This document shows positions 37,200-48,113 of a stretch of 64,000 nucleotides of DNA, piece after piece. Source of the stretch: Kryptolebias marmoratus (lineage: Eukaryota; Chordata; Actinopteri; Cyprinodontiformes; Rivulidae); NCBI RefSeq assembly GCF_001649575.2, contig NC_051436.1, positions 7,318,430-7,382,429 on the forward strand, written 5' to 3'. Every line of letters starts with the position of its first letter. Position 1 is the first letter of the stretch. The notes beneath the pieces are model-generated. The model was not told where the DNA came from, ran no database searches, and saw only the letters and a program-made list of their open reading frames with translations. A program made the position numbers and the translations under genes.

Positions 37200-37580
37200 G
37201 GCTAATTTCCTTCTGTATTCAACATACAAACATACTGCTAGTAACATGGTTAAATAATTGCAAGTTAGCTGGCTAGTACCTTTCTTGTTCATTCCTAACA
37301 AAGTTTTGAAACAAATTGTCAAAGTTATGAGGTAACAAGTTACTAACGAGGAAGTTAGCTACTACTTTTGTTTCTAGCTAACAAAATGTTGGAACAATTT
37401 TCTGATAGGCGGCTATCAGCCGCCTATAGGCTTATAGGCTTTACTATTAAACACTCAAGACAGCAGGTTACTATCTAGGCAGCTAGATTGTACTTTTGGT
37501 TGTTACAAGTTAACAAATTATTATTTAACGGCCTTTCACAAAAAAACAAAGTTAGTAACTAGCTAGCTTGTAGCTTAGCA
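37200..37580. repeat. Dispersed repeat family C, copy 2, with internal hairpin
   Basis: Dense in AGCTAGC, AAGTTAGCT and GTTAC words. AACGGCCTTTCACAAAAAAA followed by AGTTAGTAACTAGCTAGC parallels copy 1 at 13866-14050. This copy is longer and carries a perfect hairpin in its middle. Confidence 0.5.
37405..37427. repeat. Perfect 10-bp hairpin, 3-base loop
   Basis: ATAGGCGGCT (37405-37414), loop ATC, then AGCCGCCTAT (37418-37427). The arms are exact reverse complements and unusually GC-rich for the surrounding AT-rich repeat. A second TAGGCTTATAGGC near-palindrome follows directly. Confidence 0.9.
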
Positions 37581-39560
37581 AGTTACCAATTAAATATTCA
37601 CTTGGTTCTTTATTATATGTAGACTCACTAGTTCATTCCATGAGTTTAGAAGCCTTTTTTATGCCTGAATGATTCATAAGGTTAGTTTAACAAACATGAA
37701 AACATTTCTCTGAAAATGGTCACTAGATTTAAAATAAATGAAAAAGCAGCCAAAGTCCAAATAACAACTTTTAAAGACATTAAGGAAGTCAGACTTTGAT
37801 AATATTGCTGACCTCTTGAAACGCTTACAATCAAGTCTGGATGCTTGGGAGGAAAATGTAAAGAAACAAGGGATGACTTTTGTCACAGTGCTGCATGTGG
37901 GTAAGAAAGAGAGAAGGCAATCAACATCACACAACTTGATTTGTTGTCCCTTTTCTCTTCTACACTGCTAGCTCAGTGTGGCAGCAAACTACTTTAGCCC
38001 GACTAGTGAAGGAGCCATGAGCACAACTCCACCACTCTCTGCGGCTGACCCGTTTTTTTTTTCCTTCCCTGTTTTGTGTGTATGTGTACGCTCCACGCTA
38101 CCGGCTCTCAACGCCCCCGTCCCGCTCCTGCTGTACTCAGATCTCATTTTCCTGGGCTGTAAAACATTGAGTTGTTAAATTTCCTTACGCGTCCCGCTCC
38201 CCTCGCGCCCCAAAGGGCTCCTGGTGCGTTTTAAATTGAATGATTGCCTGCAGCTCTCAGGTTGTTTAACCTCTACAATGGCTCCAACTGCTCCGTAGGA
38301 CTGTATTTTTAGACGTTTTGCTCACGTTTCTTTTCTCTACACCTGTGGCAACACGATGGAGAACAAAAATAAAGAAAAGAAAAAGAATGATGGCTATTTC
38401 TGGGGAGGTTCTCAGCTGAAGTGTGCTGGGTGTGTTGTGTCCACCTGCCTAAGCTGAGGAAAGAGGAAAAAGTGCCTGGAGATGTGCATGCTTGTGTGCA
38501 CAATGCCTACAGTTTTCCTTATTTATGACCCTTGCCTCTGTCCAGGATGCCAATTTGTCTGAGGAACAGCAGGAGGGGCGGCATGAGGGGAAAAACGGGG
38601 GTGAAGGAAAGAAAAAAAAAAAGCAATTCTGAGGTGAGCTCTGTTCTTGGCCCGTTAGCTTTTATGGCCCGCTGAAGAAGAAGACAGAAAGAATGAACGT
38701 TCTACCTGCCCTGATTGACTTCTCTGCTTCTTTAACTTTGCTACAAGCCCTCTTCTCTACTCCCACTCGCAGTAAAGGACATTCTTATAGCTGGATCGGA
38801 TGCATTTCTCCAAACCGCAGAAAACCAACAAAAAAATGATCTTGTGTAATCCCACCTGGCCTGTACAGTTATTACAGCAGATTTAAACAGCTGTACTAGG
38901 ACATCACACACAAGGACAGCCTCTTTGGATTCATCTTGTAAGCCTAAAAAGAGCAGGAGAGCAGTAATTACACTGATAACTACAGCAAGAAAAAAAATGG
39001 AGGTTTTTGTCACGTTAAGTTGTAAATCTGACGTGCTGGTCATGTCCTGCAGCCTCGGTGACAGAGCCTTCTCATTTTTAACGTTTTAAATCCCCCTCTG
39101 CTCCTGCTTTGTGTGGTCACACTGTAATTTGACTCCTCATTAAGTGCTATTAGTCATATTATAATTTCCTGTGATGGGATGAAGATTCTTACAGTGGAAA
39201 ATGTCACTTTGATCCTGTGTCTGTATAATTATGTGCCATATCCATGTTTATTAGTACAGCATTGCACGTTTTATTCAATGTTTGTCGTAGTCATCTGTAG
39301 CCTTGGACAGTTCTTGCTCCTATGGAGTGCAATATATTGAGAGCGTGGGGGAGAAAACCCGGGCCACGCTTGCAATTCAGTACACACACCCCCGTGGACC
39401 AAAGCTTAGGGGAGTGCATGTGCTGATGAAAAAGTAATGTACTGTGTCTGCGAGGAACGGCTTGTTTTTTTTCCCCTTCTCAGTTCTGCAAGCAGAAACC
39501 CTTGTCACCCACACCAACGTGGGACCTCTTCGGCTAAAAACAGCTCAAACTCCTTCCTGT
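37581..39560. other. Non-coding; several balanced stretches
   Basis: Nothing recognised up to about 37,950. From 37,960 to 38,300, from 38,500 to 38,720 and from 39,060 to 39,560 composition is balanced, with AAGTGCTATTAGTCATATTA (39,141-39,160) and ATAATTTCCTGTGATGG. These are weak candidates for conserved elements. Confidence 0.35.
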
Positions 39561-41559
39561 TTTCGTTTTCCTAAAATGCAACTTATTGTCTATAAAGTGA
39601 ATTTATTAAAGTGAGGACAATGTCTTTATAATCACAACCAAACAATCAAATATCTAACATTAAATGTGCTCCTCAGTGTTGAATTTAAAAAAATATAATC
39701 TTTGAGATTTGGAGAAAGAAGTAATATTTGTCATTTTTTTAAAATACTAAGCTAAATTTATGTATTTGACTTTTTCCATTTAATTTTAATAACAAAAAAT
39801 AAATAAATATCACTGTCACACTACTGAGTGGTGAGAATGCCCAAAAATATTAGCATATCAAAATATGGATTTAATTTTTTTTTAATACCGTTTCTTCTCA
39901 GGTATTAACTGTTTTAATAAAGAATCAAAATTTAATGGTAACATAATTAAGGAAATATTAGACAAATGCAAAAAAGAAGTGTAAAAGTGCCTCCATTGTT
40001 GTTGAGGTTTCTAGATCAGAAACACGTAGCGTGAAGTAGACTTCAATGCCGTTGTTTCCAAAAAGCTCTGTACCCTATGTCAACATGGATCTACCAAAAA
40101 CTAGTTTAAAAAAAACCCTCCGCTTTAGAAAGTGTTTCAAAATTTTGTTTTTTCTTCACCAAAAACTCAGTTTGTGTGTGGACAGGAGGGGCAGAAATAT
40201 CTGTTTTTAAAAAGTATCAGAAGTAGAGTGGACATAGTCTCAGTGATTTGGAACGCAGGAAGTTTTGCCCGAATGGGAATATTTCATTTAGTTTTGCTTC
40301 GAACACCCAGTATAAAGTGAATCCCATCTAAGATAATTTTAATGGTACCAAGCAGATCAATGTCAACAGAAAGTCACATCGCAATTTTAGTTTGTTTTGA
40401 GCACAACTTGCTTAGGGCATGATTTCCTTGCTTGTTTTGAGGAAATAACGCAGCACTAACAAGCCGTGGTCACTCCACGCTTTTCTGTGAAACACGCCTG
40501 GATTAACCGTAGTACTAGTTTCTAGAAACATAACAGGGTTTTACTCTGCTGCCATAACAGGCTGTACGGACACTTTAATGTCTTGCATGTCATGATTTCG
40601 AATTTAACAGTAATTATTTAAGTTTAGTAATTGAACTAAACTTGATTATTTTTCTCCATTTCCAACGCCCAGTTCTAAATAATCAACCGAAGAATTAAAG
40701 GGTCCCCAGAAAATGAACGAGGATTTTTTCTCTTTCTATTGATGTTGATTAGCTTTTTGAGGACTAGCAGGTGACTTTCAAGACCTTAATAAAATATGTT
40801 TATTTCGCTTCGATATGAAAGTTTTTCATTTGACGTCTTTGTCAGTTTCTTCTACTGAAATTATGCCCGTTGAGCGGCAAAACAACCCAAGACAATTACC
40901 ATGAAGTGTACGAGTGGTTTGAAAAGGTTTTAAACAAAAGTAAAATGAGTCAGTGCTGTTGAGTAGTTGACTGGACAAACAGATTTAGCTAAAAATAAGC
41001 ACTGTTTTTGAAACAAACTTCCAAAAGTAAAGAGAATGAATTGACCGGTTCATAAAGATAACTGGAAATATGAGCTTTACAGGAAACAGTCTGTAATGTG
41101 AGTTTAGTGTAAAAATCAGTCGTTTCACAATGTTTTGGCAAAGCATAGACGAAATAGACTAAATATCATATTTATAGTCTGTTTAACTTGTGGAAAAACA
41201 TCTATTAAAACCAGACATCTTTTAGGTCTGGTCCCAGTAGCAGCTGTTCATAACTTTTCCACAAAACCTCAAGATCTGGACTCTTTATAGTTTATTCTCT
41301 GTTAGGTCACGGGGATCCCTGATGAGATAAAAAGTCTTTATTTTACAATGTATTCTTTTACTTATTCTGTCAATCTTACGTCTTGTGGTGGGAGCCATGT
41401 TGGATGTTTTGCTGCTCAGGGGCAGAGCATGTCAAAGCCACCTGTACTAAGTTCGTACCGAGTCGTTTTAAACTACGTCTGTGAAATAATCAATGGCTCG
41501 TTGAAGTGCCAGAACAATTAGTTGCTCTAATGTATAAACCAGTTAATTTAAATACTCCA
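39561..41559. other. AT-rich non-coding DNA
   Basis: I see no gene, named repeat or unusual structure in this stretch. Confidence 0.5.
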
Positions 41560-42289
41560 CGAGGAGTGTTTGTCTTTCACCTTAAATTCTCCGAAACGCT
41601 CTGATCTTCTGAGTTCCAGTGAGGAGGAGCAGAAGCCACACCTTCCTGTCACAAGTGAGTCACTTAAAGTGAGAGCAGTCGTGTGATTGATGTCCTCTGA
41701 GTGTTTATGTGTGGGGGGAAGGGGGAGAGGAGTGGAAGGGATTGATATCACACAGGAGAGCGTTGGGCCAGGTGAAAGAGCAGAGGACGAGTGGGTGGTA
41801 GCAAGGGACTTGTCTCTCAGCGAGTTAAATCTATCTCCCTCATTTCTTCCTCAGCCACCGTCCCTCTGTCCTTGGGCAGGGACTGCTGAGTAAGCAGGGT
41901 TTGTCTTTGTCCCCCCTCAAAACTGTACCAAGAGTGCAACCTTATTACAAAAGTTTGCCCAAGGACCTGGTGTTCACAAGAAACTTTGTGTTTTATCGCC
42001 GCAGTTCACCCGAACGGTGTCGAGAAGGAGCCAAAAGAGAATTTGCCATGAGCCGATACACAAACTCGGATATTGTATTGATGATTCCTGCTGCATCATC
42101 TGTTTCCCACATTTCAAATCCTCCCTGGTTAATTTTCATTGTTCTGTAAACACGACCCATTCCGAACTTTCATTCAACAAACTATTCCAGTTCACTTCCC
42201 CAAGTCACTCGCTAATTTCCTTAAGCATACAACGGCGCAGAGCTGTCTCGAATTTTTATTATGATGTGTTATGTATATTCAGCGTAGAG
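41560..42289. other. Non-coding, balanced
   Basis: GT/GA-rich around 41,690-41,760, otherwise unremarkable. Several frames overlap on both strands (41687-41893, 41901-42149, 42017-42373) with no splice or domain support. Confidence 0.4.
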
Positions 42290-42600
42290 TTTTTTTTTTT
42301 CCTCCACGGGGGAGCCAAAGCCCATTTGCTGTCCGGGCCCGTTTGGCAGCCCGTGGCTCCGGCACATACATAACACGACATTAGCATAAAATCGGGCACA
42401 TCCGTGTGGTGAAGCCGGCCAAAAGAGACATAATTGCTATTGACAGAATTAACAAACACATTAAATCCCCACATTAATTAGAAAGTCAAATGTAAAAAAA
42501 AAAAAATACTGTCAGGGGTGGCAGACAGCTGTCATCCATCATCCCTCTCATTGGAGTTTCATGCTAATTCATTTTGGTTAATTTGCTTCATTCTGCAGTG
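42290..42600. promoter_or_regulatory. Candidate conserved non-coding element with homeodomain cores
   Basis: Starts with a T run, then GGAGCCA (42311-42317) and its reverse complement TGGCTCC (42354-42360) enclosing a GC-rich loop. It continues with GACATTAGCATAAAATCGGG, GACATAATTGCTATTGACAG, AGAATTAACAAACACATTAA and CACATTAATTAGAAAGTC. Five or more TAAT/ATTA cores sit within about 120 bases, and GGCAGACAGCTGTCATCC (42,520-42,537) adds an E-box. No open frame fits. Enhancer function is inferred. Confidence 0.4.
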
Positions 42601-43212
42601 GACTTAAAGCTCGGCGTGTTGTAATTACAGCTGCCCTGGATAGAGTGGCCATTCTTAGAAACACGCCCACTGTGGAGAGAATGTGTCGGTGCAGTCGAAC
42701 CCCGTAATGACTTACCGCATCGGACTGTCGGGACTCCTTCAGCCTAAAGGCAGAAATTTGATTGATAATTTCCTCTTTTAATCAGGTTGATTGTTTCAAT
42801 AATTAAAGATGAAGCAGCAACTCTCTTTTTGAATATAACAAGGAGTTAAAACAAGATGAAGTCTTAGGACTGTCATGTAAAAGTTCATCTTTGAATTTAC
42901 CTATTGAATGTCCTTTAAACATTTGTTTTTTTAAAATGGTCTTTCATTAATTACTGATTCTAACATTTCTTCTTTTGTTTTTTGTTTTTTCTTCATGTTC
43001 CTGTTCGGTGGCTGCTTCGTTTGGGCACTGGACATCTTCTCCTCTCAGGTAATTTTCCTTTTAATGTCTTCGTTCTTTGACTGTTATGGCTAAATTCAAA
43101 CATAGATACAAGAAATATATGTGTACCTGCTGTAAGAAATGATAGAACAAATAAATTCTAGTTCTTTTTATTTGTTGTCTCACAACTTTTACAATGTTAC
43201 TTGTCTTATTGG
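42601..43212. other. Non-coding, nothing recognised
   Basis: A pyrimidine-rich stretch ends in CTTCTCCTCTCAGGTAATTT near 43,036-43,055, where acceptor-like and donor-like words touch. There is no room for an exon between them, so I read it as chance. Confidence 0.45.
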
Positions 43213-43640
43213 TACACTGTAAACAATTTATCATTAAAATAACCATACTATTCCACAGTTAATTATTGTAAAACAACACCTTCCTGTAAACAACCACACT
43301 CCCTGTTGTGCACTATAGTACTGAGTGGACCCAAAATATCACAGAAAAAAAAATGATTTCATACTCTAAAGCTAAAATAAAAAAACCCATAAAATATTAT
43401 TCCTAAATCATATGGTCTTTCATCCAAGCTGGGGGAATGCTGTTTTTACAGTGAGCCAGCATTACTGTGCTTTGATTTATGGTGGCCTAATATTTTCGTA
43501 GAATGCATTGTAAATTTACAGTAACATTTTAATAAAACTTACAAAATACAGTAGTGTTGTGCAGACAGTAATATTAATGTAAAGGTCTATAGTAACTTAT
43601 AGTACATTGCTTCAACAGTAAAGAACTGTTGAAGAAAACC
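43213..43640. mobile_element. ACTGTAAA-type MITE remnant
   Basis: The left end has ACACTGTAAACAATTT (about 43,214). CTGTTTTTACAGTGAG near 43,440-43,455 is its inverted counterpart. Further ACAGTAA, TTTACAGTAAC and CAACAGTAAAGAACTGTTG words continue to about 43,640. Short non-autonomous elements built from ACTGTAAA words are common in teleosts. Whether the right border is 43,455 or 43,640 is unclear. Confidence 0.5.
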
Positions 43641-44599
43641 CACCAAATTTCCCTTTAAAAAAGTGAAAAATCACTTTTAAGTGTTTATCAATAAAACAAA
43701 CCCAACTACAGACCAATATTGCTCCTTTTTTGAGCTGCTGTGCACAAGTGAAGTTCGTATAATTGTTGTAAAGACAGGATTGTCCTTCTTTAAACCTTCG
43801 ACCATCTCCAACTCAGTCTTGAAGATCAAACCCACATTGTGAGGCCTTGCAAGGTGAGTAAAATCTTGAGGAATCCCTATTGCATCGTGCATTTACAGTG
43901 GGTAAGTGTGCATTATGTTTTCAAGGTGTTTCTAAGTTAGAGGTTGGTGAGATGCTTCTTTTCCTGAAAAACAGGTTGACGAGCCCTCTGACACAAAGAG
44001 TGCAGGACACCTGCTGTTTACCTGCTCACCTTGTCGGTTTTCTTTAGTTTTGCCCTTCCAAGCATCCAGTTTCTCTCCTCGTCTGCCTTACACATCACCC
44101 CCTTCATTCTGTGTTGTAAAGGCAGTCAGAACATGGATTCTTTTGTACACAGGGAGTCACAGTGGGCTCTCTCCTCCTGTCAGAGAGGTTAAGATCACTT
44201 GTTTGTTGGGGCTGAACCTGAATGCCAAACTCCAAAGAGGAACATGTGCACGGTGGCAGAGCTGACCTCAGACAACACGCCCGTTATCCCAACAGAAAGC
44301 TGAGCTGTCAGTCATTTGGTTGGACGTGAGGCATTTCAATATCTAATAAAATGTGAAACGTAGTGATAAATAGAGGGAAACCAGTGTGAGTTTTTCAAAA
44401 GTTGATTCTGACCTTTAGAAATCAGGGCTGATCTACTGAGCTGACTTTTGTGTTTGTTGATTTTTTTCTAACAATCTATTATTTCTACTAGATTTAAAAA
44501 AAAGAAAAGAAAATGTGATTGAAGAAATCTGGTCAAATATTAAGGCACAGTATGTGATTGTCAGTAAATAGTTGAGGGATCAAAGCCTTTTAAAACCTA
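43641..44599. other. Non-coding, nothing recognised
   Basis: Composition changes from AT-rich to balanced around 43,980-44,330, then back. No frame, repeat or RNA gene is supported. Confidence 0.45.
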
Positions 44600-45195
44600 T
44601 CCACACAACCATACATACTTTTTTTTCCACATCAATGGTCTGGTCACAGAGGCAACAGGTCCCAAGGAGAAACACATCTTTCCTCAGTGACACTCTCCCG
44701 CTCCTCCTGGGGGATCCAACAGTGATCCCAGGCCAGAACAGATTTATAATTTCTCTGATGAATTCTGGATCTTCACAGGGGTCTCTTCCCAATGGGGTGT
44801 GCCCAGAAAACTTCCAGTGTGAGGCCCAGTAGGCATCCTAATTAAATGGCTCCTCAGCTGACTCCCTTCAATGCAGAGGAGCATTGGCTCTACTCTGAGC
44901 TCCCCCTGGATGAAGGAGCACTTCACTCAGTATCTGAGGCTGAGCCTGGCCACCCTACTGATGAAGCTCAATTCAGCCTCTTGTATCTGGCATCCCATCT
45001 ATTTGGACATGGGGGAGCACTGGAATGTAGAAGAACCAGTAAAAAAAGAGCTTTGCCTTTGCCTTCTTTTTCACCACGACAGACCGAAACAATACCCTTG
45101 TTACTGCGTACAAGGCCTCAATCCATCGATCCATCTTCCCCTACCATTCTACCATCACATGTGAACAAAACTCCCAGGTACTTGAACTCCTCTAA
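44600..45195 (-). mobile_element. RTE/Rex-like LINE, C-terminal third of reverse transcriptase ORF, decayed
   Basis: Antisense to the window. On the minus strand a frame reads ELRVEPMLLCIEGSQLRSHL, then IRMPTGPH, the usual RVEPLLLHIERSQLRWLGHL-to-RMPPGRL step of a LINE common in fish. Just upstream on that strand are pieces corresponding to KAKLSIY and to a KYLGVLFTSEG-like step (plus strand CAGGTACTTGAACTCCTC at 45175-45192). Frameshifts and small losses split the frame. Downstream on the minus strand the GGATGG-like 3' tail is degraded. The 5' part is absent. I am unsure of the exact clade. Confidence 0.85.
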
Positions 45196-45460
45196 ACTCC
45201 AATAGTTTTCAAGATAAAAGCCTTAATTTTCCAAAGTAGAAATGACATTGCTTTTTCAAAAACTAGTATAAAATTTCAGCTGACTTTCTTTAAGGTCTGC
45301 AGGTGTTGTGCTAAAAAACAAAAGCATCCCTTCCATTAAGGGCATCACAGTTGTACACATGGCTGTACTGTCACATGTAATAACACTCTGCTGCCCAGAG
45401 ATGTTCTTGCCCATTGATCGTCTTAGTATGGTCAGGCCTAATTATTTGAACAATGTCAGC
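45196..45460. other. Non-coding, nothing recognised
   Basis: No further LINE similarity continues from the neighbouring fragment. Confidence 0.4.
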
Positions 45461-45502
45461 AATCGGCCTGATTAACCATCCATCCAGTTGGTCTACCTCT
45501 AC
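45461..45502. repeat. Repeat family E, end fragment
   Basis: AATCGGCCTGATTAACC, then a GTTGGTCTACCTCTA step, matches the right terminus of family E (compare TCAACCTCTAG at 30,168-30,178). Confidence 0.45.
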
Positions 45503-45829
45503 TGACCTTATGAGAGTATACAGAAAAGCTTTGTGCTCTGATTTTTTCAGAAACTCTGTTGCCTCACAGCAACATTGTAATGTGAGCTGGTAAATGGAAT
45601 CATTTTATTGATAAGACAGCAGTTAAATATACAAAGGATAATCCTAGAATAAATTGGCACAAACGTCATTAGTCTTTGAGCCTCCGATCGAACTTGGGTG
45701 ACCAAATGGGCAGGGTGTTATTTCACTGAGCAAATATTCCTCTGTTCAACTCCTTTCACATCCCACCACCACCACCACCACCACTCCATCTGATTGATTC
45801 ATCCCTGTGTAAAATTCTTATTGGTTGCT
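45503..45829. other. Non-coding with (CCA)7
   Basis: Seven CCA units lie at 45763-45783. The rest is unremarkable. Confidence 0.6.
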
Positions 45830-46270
45830 GCCAATGATAAAGTGATCGTATTTCTCATTTGAAGACTCCCTAGACATTTGCCCCTTCAAAGAAAAGGTGG
45901 GGGGAAAAGTCTCAATTTCCTTCCTCGCGTCCACCTCTTGTTTCATCCTTGCGCTCGCTTTACATGTCCAGTCGTTTATCTTTACACCACTAAATTCATT
46001 TCAATTAGCAGGTGTGTCGGCTTGCTCCCTCTCCTTATCGATTTGCCGGCCCCGGCAGCTCGGGGCACAAGCTTTAGGACCGGCGCTGCTGTCGTCAGCT
46101 CACGTATGGCCAGTACACGTTTGACTGGGGGTCTGTTCACGGGCTTCACCCCAGCTGCAGACACAGCGGGCACCTTCGCCTCTATGATCAACAATAAATA
46201 TAAGCAGTGGCAAACAATTACCCTCTTAACGAGGGATTAATTGTGTCAAGATGGAGTGAGGTCAACGCAG
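45830..46270. promoter_or_regulatory. Candidate conserved non-coding element, CpG-bearing
   Basis: Balanced and repeat-free. A TGCCGG-CC-CCGGCA hairpin lies near 46,044-46,057. CAATTA-CCCTC-TTAAC-GAGGG-ATTAATTG (46215-46243) is an imperfect hairpin ending in homeodomain-like cores. A 120-codon plus frame (45878-46240) and a 70-codon minus frame overlap here, and neither shows domain features or splice borders. I favour regulatory DNA over an exon. Confidence 0.35.
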
Positions 46271-47199
46271 AGGTCGGTTAACGCTGTACATTCCTAATGT
46301 GTTTATTTTCATTAGTTAGAAAGATTAGTCTTTCCCCTTGCAGCGCCACTGTCCATTGATTTCCCCCCTTTTTTTGTTTTTTTTAGAGACTACACAAGAC
46401 TGTGTATGCATTTGTATGTGTGTGCACACTTATCAAAGTAATATTATGAGTGCTTGAGCATAGAGCTGGCTATTGACTCTTACTGGATCAATATTATAAA
46501 TGCCTTTAACGGTGGCAGTTAAAATCATTTGTCATTTATTGCTTGTGGTAGCAAAGGGTGTGTGTGTGTGTGTGTGGGGGGGGTCCTCAGAGAAGAGGCG
46601 AATGTATCAATCCATTGCAGCGCTAACTCCCCTTGCCGGCCTTTTGAGTGTGTCATCATCCACAATCATAACTTGAGGTGAAGTTCTGTCGTGTTCGCCG
46701 CTGACAGGTGATTAGGTGGGACGGTGTTGCAGCGGGGCGGGGAAATTAAACGACCGGTCATTTGTTTCTGAGCGGTAAAAGAGGAGGTGGTGCGAACTGA
46801 GCTGCCTCCACCCGTCCCCCGCGGCTGATGGAGACAGGCTTTTCTGCATGTTTACATTTGATTTGTGGACACAAGCGTTGGTGAGAAGACGAGTTTGAAG
46901 GCTTTCTCCAAGAAATGGAGAGTAAAACCGATTTACTTTGGATCCCTTTTTTAGTTACTTCTATTTACACTGTTCAGACAGTCTGTCAGCAGCAGCATTA
47001 TTTATGGATGACAAAAACTTGCAGGTTATAACTGTAGTCATGAAAAGTTTTGTCTTGATGAAGATTTCTGTAACTGTACACTGTATGCTGTTAAACAGCA
47101 GACAAACCTTTGCATTGCCACCATGGAAAATCTTTCCTTTTAATATCTGTATATTATAGTACTGGTCATCGCACGTGAGCTCATGACTATTAGGTGACG
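46271..47199. other. Non-coding; GT tract and GC-box-bearing block
   Basis: A GT run at 46558-46575 precedes eight G. From 46,590 to 46,870 the sequence has more CpG and includes GGGGCGGGGAAATTAAACG, an Sp1-type GC box. No TATA or initiator context is evident beside it. From 46,870 on it is AT-leaning. Confidence 0.4.
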
Positions 47200-47385
47200 G
47201 GTGGATAAATTGAGAGCTTTGCCTTTCAGCTCAACTCTCTCTTCACCTTGCAGATTGGTATGGCGTACACATCACAGCAAATGCCATCCCAATCCACCTA
47301 TCAGTCCTCCGCTCCATTCTACCCCTACTCCTGACCAAGACGCTGAGGTACTTGAACTCATCCACTTGTAGCAGTGGCTTTTTTT
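47200..47385 (-). mobile_element. RTE/Rex-like LINE, second fragment
   Basis: Plus-strand GATAAATTGAGAGCTTTGCC, a CAGCTCAACTCTCTCTTCAC step, a CCTATCAGTCCTCCGCTCCA step and GAGGTACTTGAACTCATCCA repeat, in the same order, part of the sequence at 45,040-45,192. Both fragments include the TACTTGAACTC step, so this is a separate insertion or duplicate, not the missing 5' part of the first. It is truncated at both ends. Confidence 0.8.
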
Positions 47386-47599
47386 CAGTTCTTTTTCAAT
47401 TCTGTCTGTAGGCACAACAATCTGATATGTAAAAATATGTGGTGCGCAGATGTTTCAGAGTTTTCTGAAAGTTTGTGTCTGAGCATCACTTCACAAATTA
47501 AATTTAAATACTAAAAAAGTTTGATTTTTACCTTGAATGAACTCCCTTTAATACAACTAAAAGGTGTTTTTGTTTTGAAAATAGTAGCTTATGAGGTGG
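47386..47599. other. Non-coding, nothing recognised
   Basis: AT-rich spacer between two mobile elements. Confidence 0.5.
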
Positions 47600-48113
47600 G
47601 TTGTCAGGACCGGTGGAGACGATGGCGAACCCAGAACGCAGACTCATAATAGGAAGAACAAAAAACTAAATTATTAAACTAAAGAAACAAAAATGAAAAC
47701 AAACAGCTGACGAGGCAGCAACTTAAAAGAACAAAAAAACCAAACAACGGTGGGCAGAACAACAAGGAGACAAGGTACGGAGCATGGCAGCTAACGGCAA
47801 ACAAAAAACAATGAACCAGCGACTAGTGGAAGAAATGACCGGGTATTTNNNNNNNNNNNNNNNNNNNNNNNNNNNNNNNNNNNNNNAGAAATGACCGGGT
47901 ATTTAAAGTGCTGAGGATAATCAGGTAAGTGGAGACAGGTGACAAGATTAGCAGGCTTTGACAGGTGTGAGTGGGCGTGACAGGAATGCAGAGGGAGAAA
48001 TAGACTGAGGAGGAATGAGGAAGTGAAAACACACGAAAACAGAAACTAAAACACAAACCAATAAACTAAAACAGAAGTAAAACAAAACACAGGAAAAAAC
48101 CCAAATCACCACA
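47600..48113. mobile_element. Unclassified interspersed repeat interrupted by a gap
   Basis: Starts near GTCAGGACCGGTGGAGACGA, then CCCAGAACGCAGACTCATAA, many AAACAAA/AAACTAAA words, GGTATTTAAAGTGCTGAGG, ATCAGGTAAGTGGAGACAGG, GGTGTGAGTGGGCGTGACAG and AACACAGGAAAAAACCC. This word order is typical of a widespread percomorph-fish interspersed repeat, recalled from memory and of uncertain class. The assembly gap lies inside. Confidence 0.5.
47849..47886. other. Assembly gap (38 N) with duplicated flanks
   Basis: The 18 bases before the gap (47831-47848) and the 18 after it (47887-47904) are identical, AGAAATGACCGGGTATTT. This is the expected trace of two contig ends that overlap but were not merged. 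Confidence 0.9.

Noticed and set aside
43036..43055. CTTCTCCTCTCAGGTAATTT as a splice site
   Set aside because: Acceptor and donor words touch, leaving no exon.
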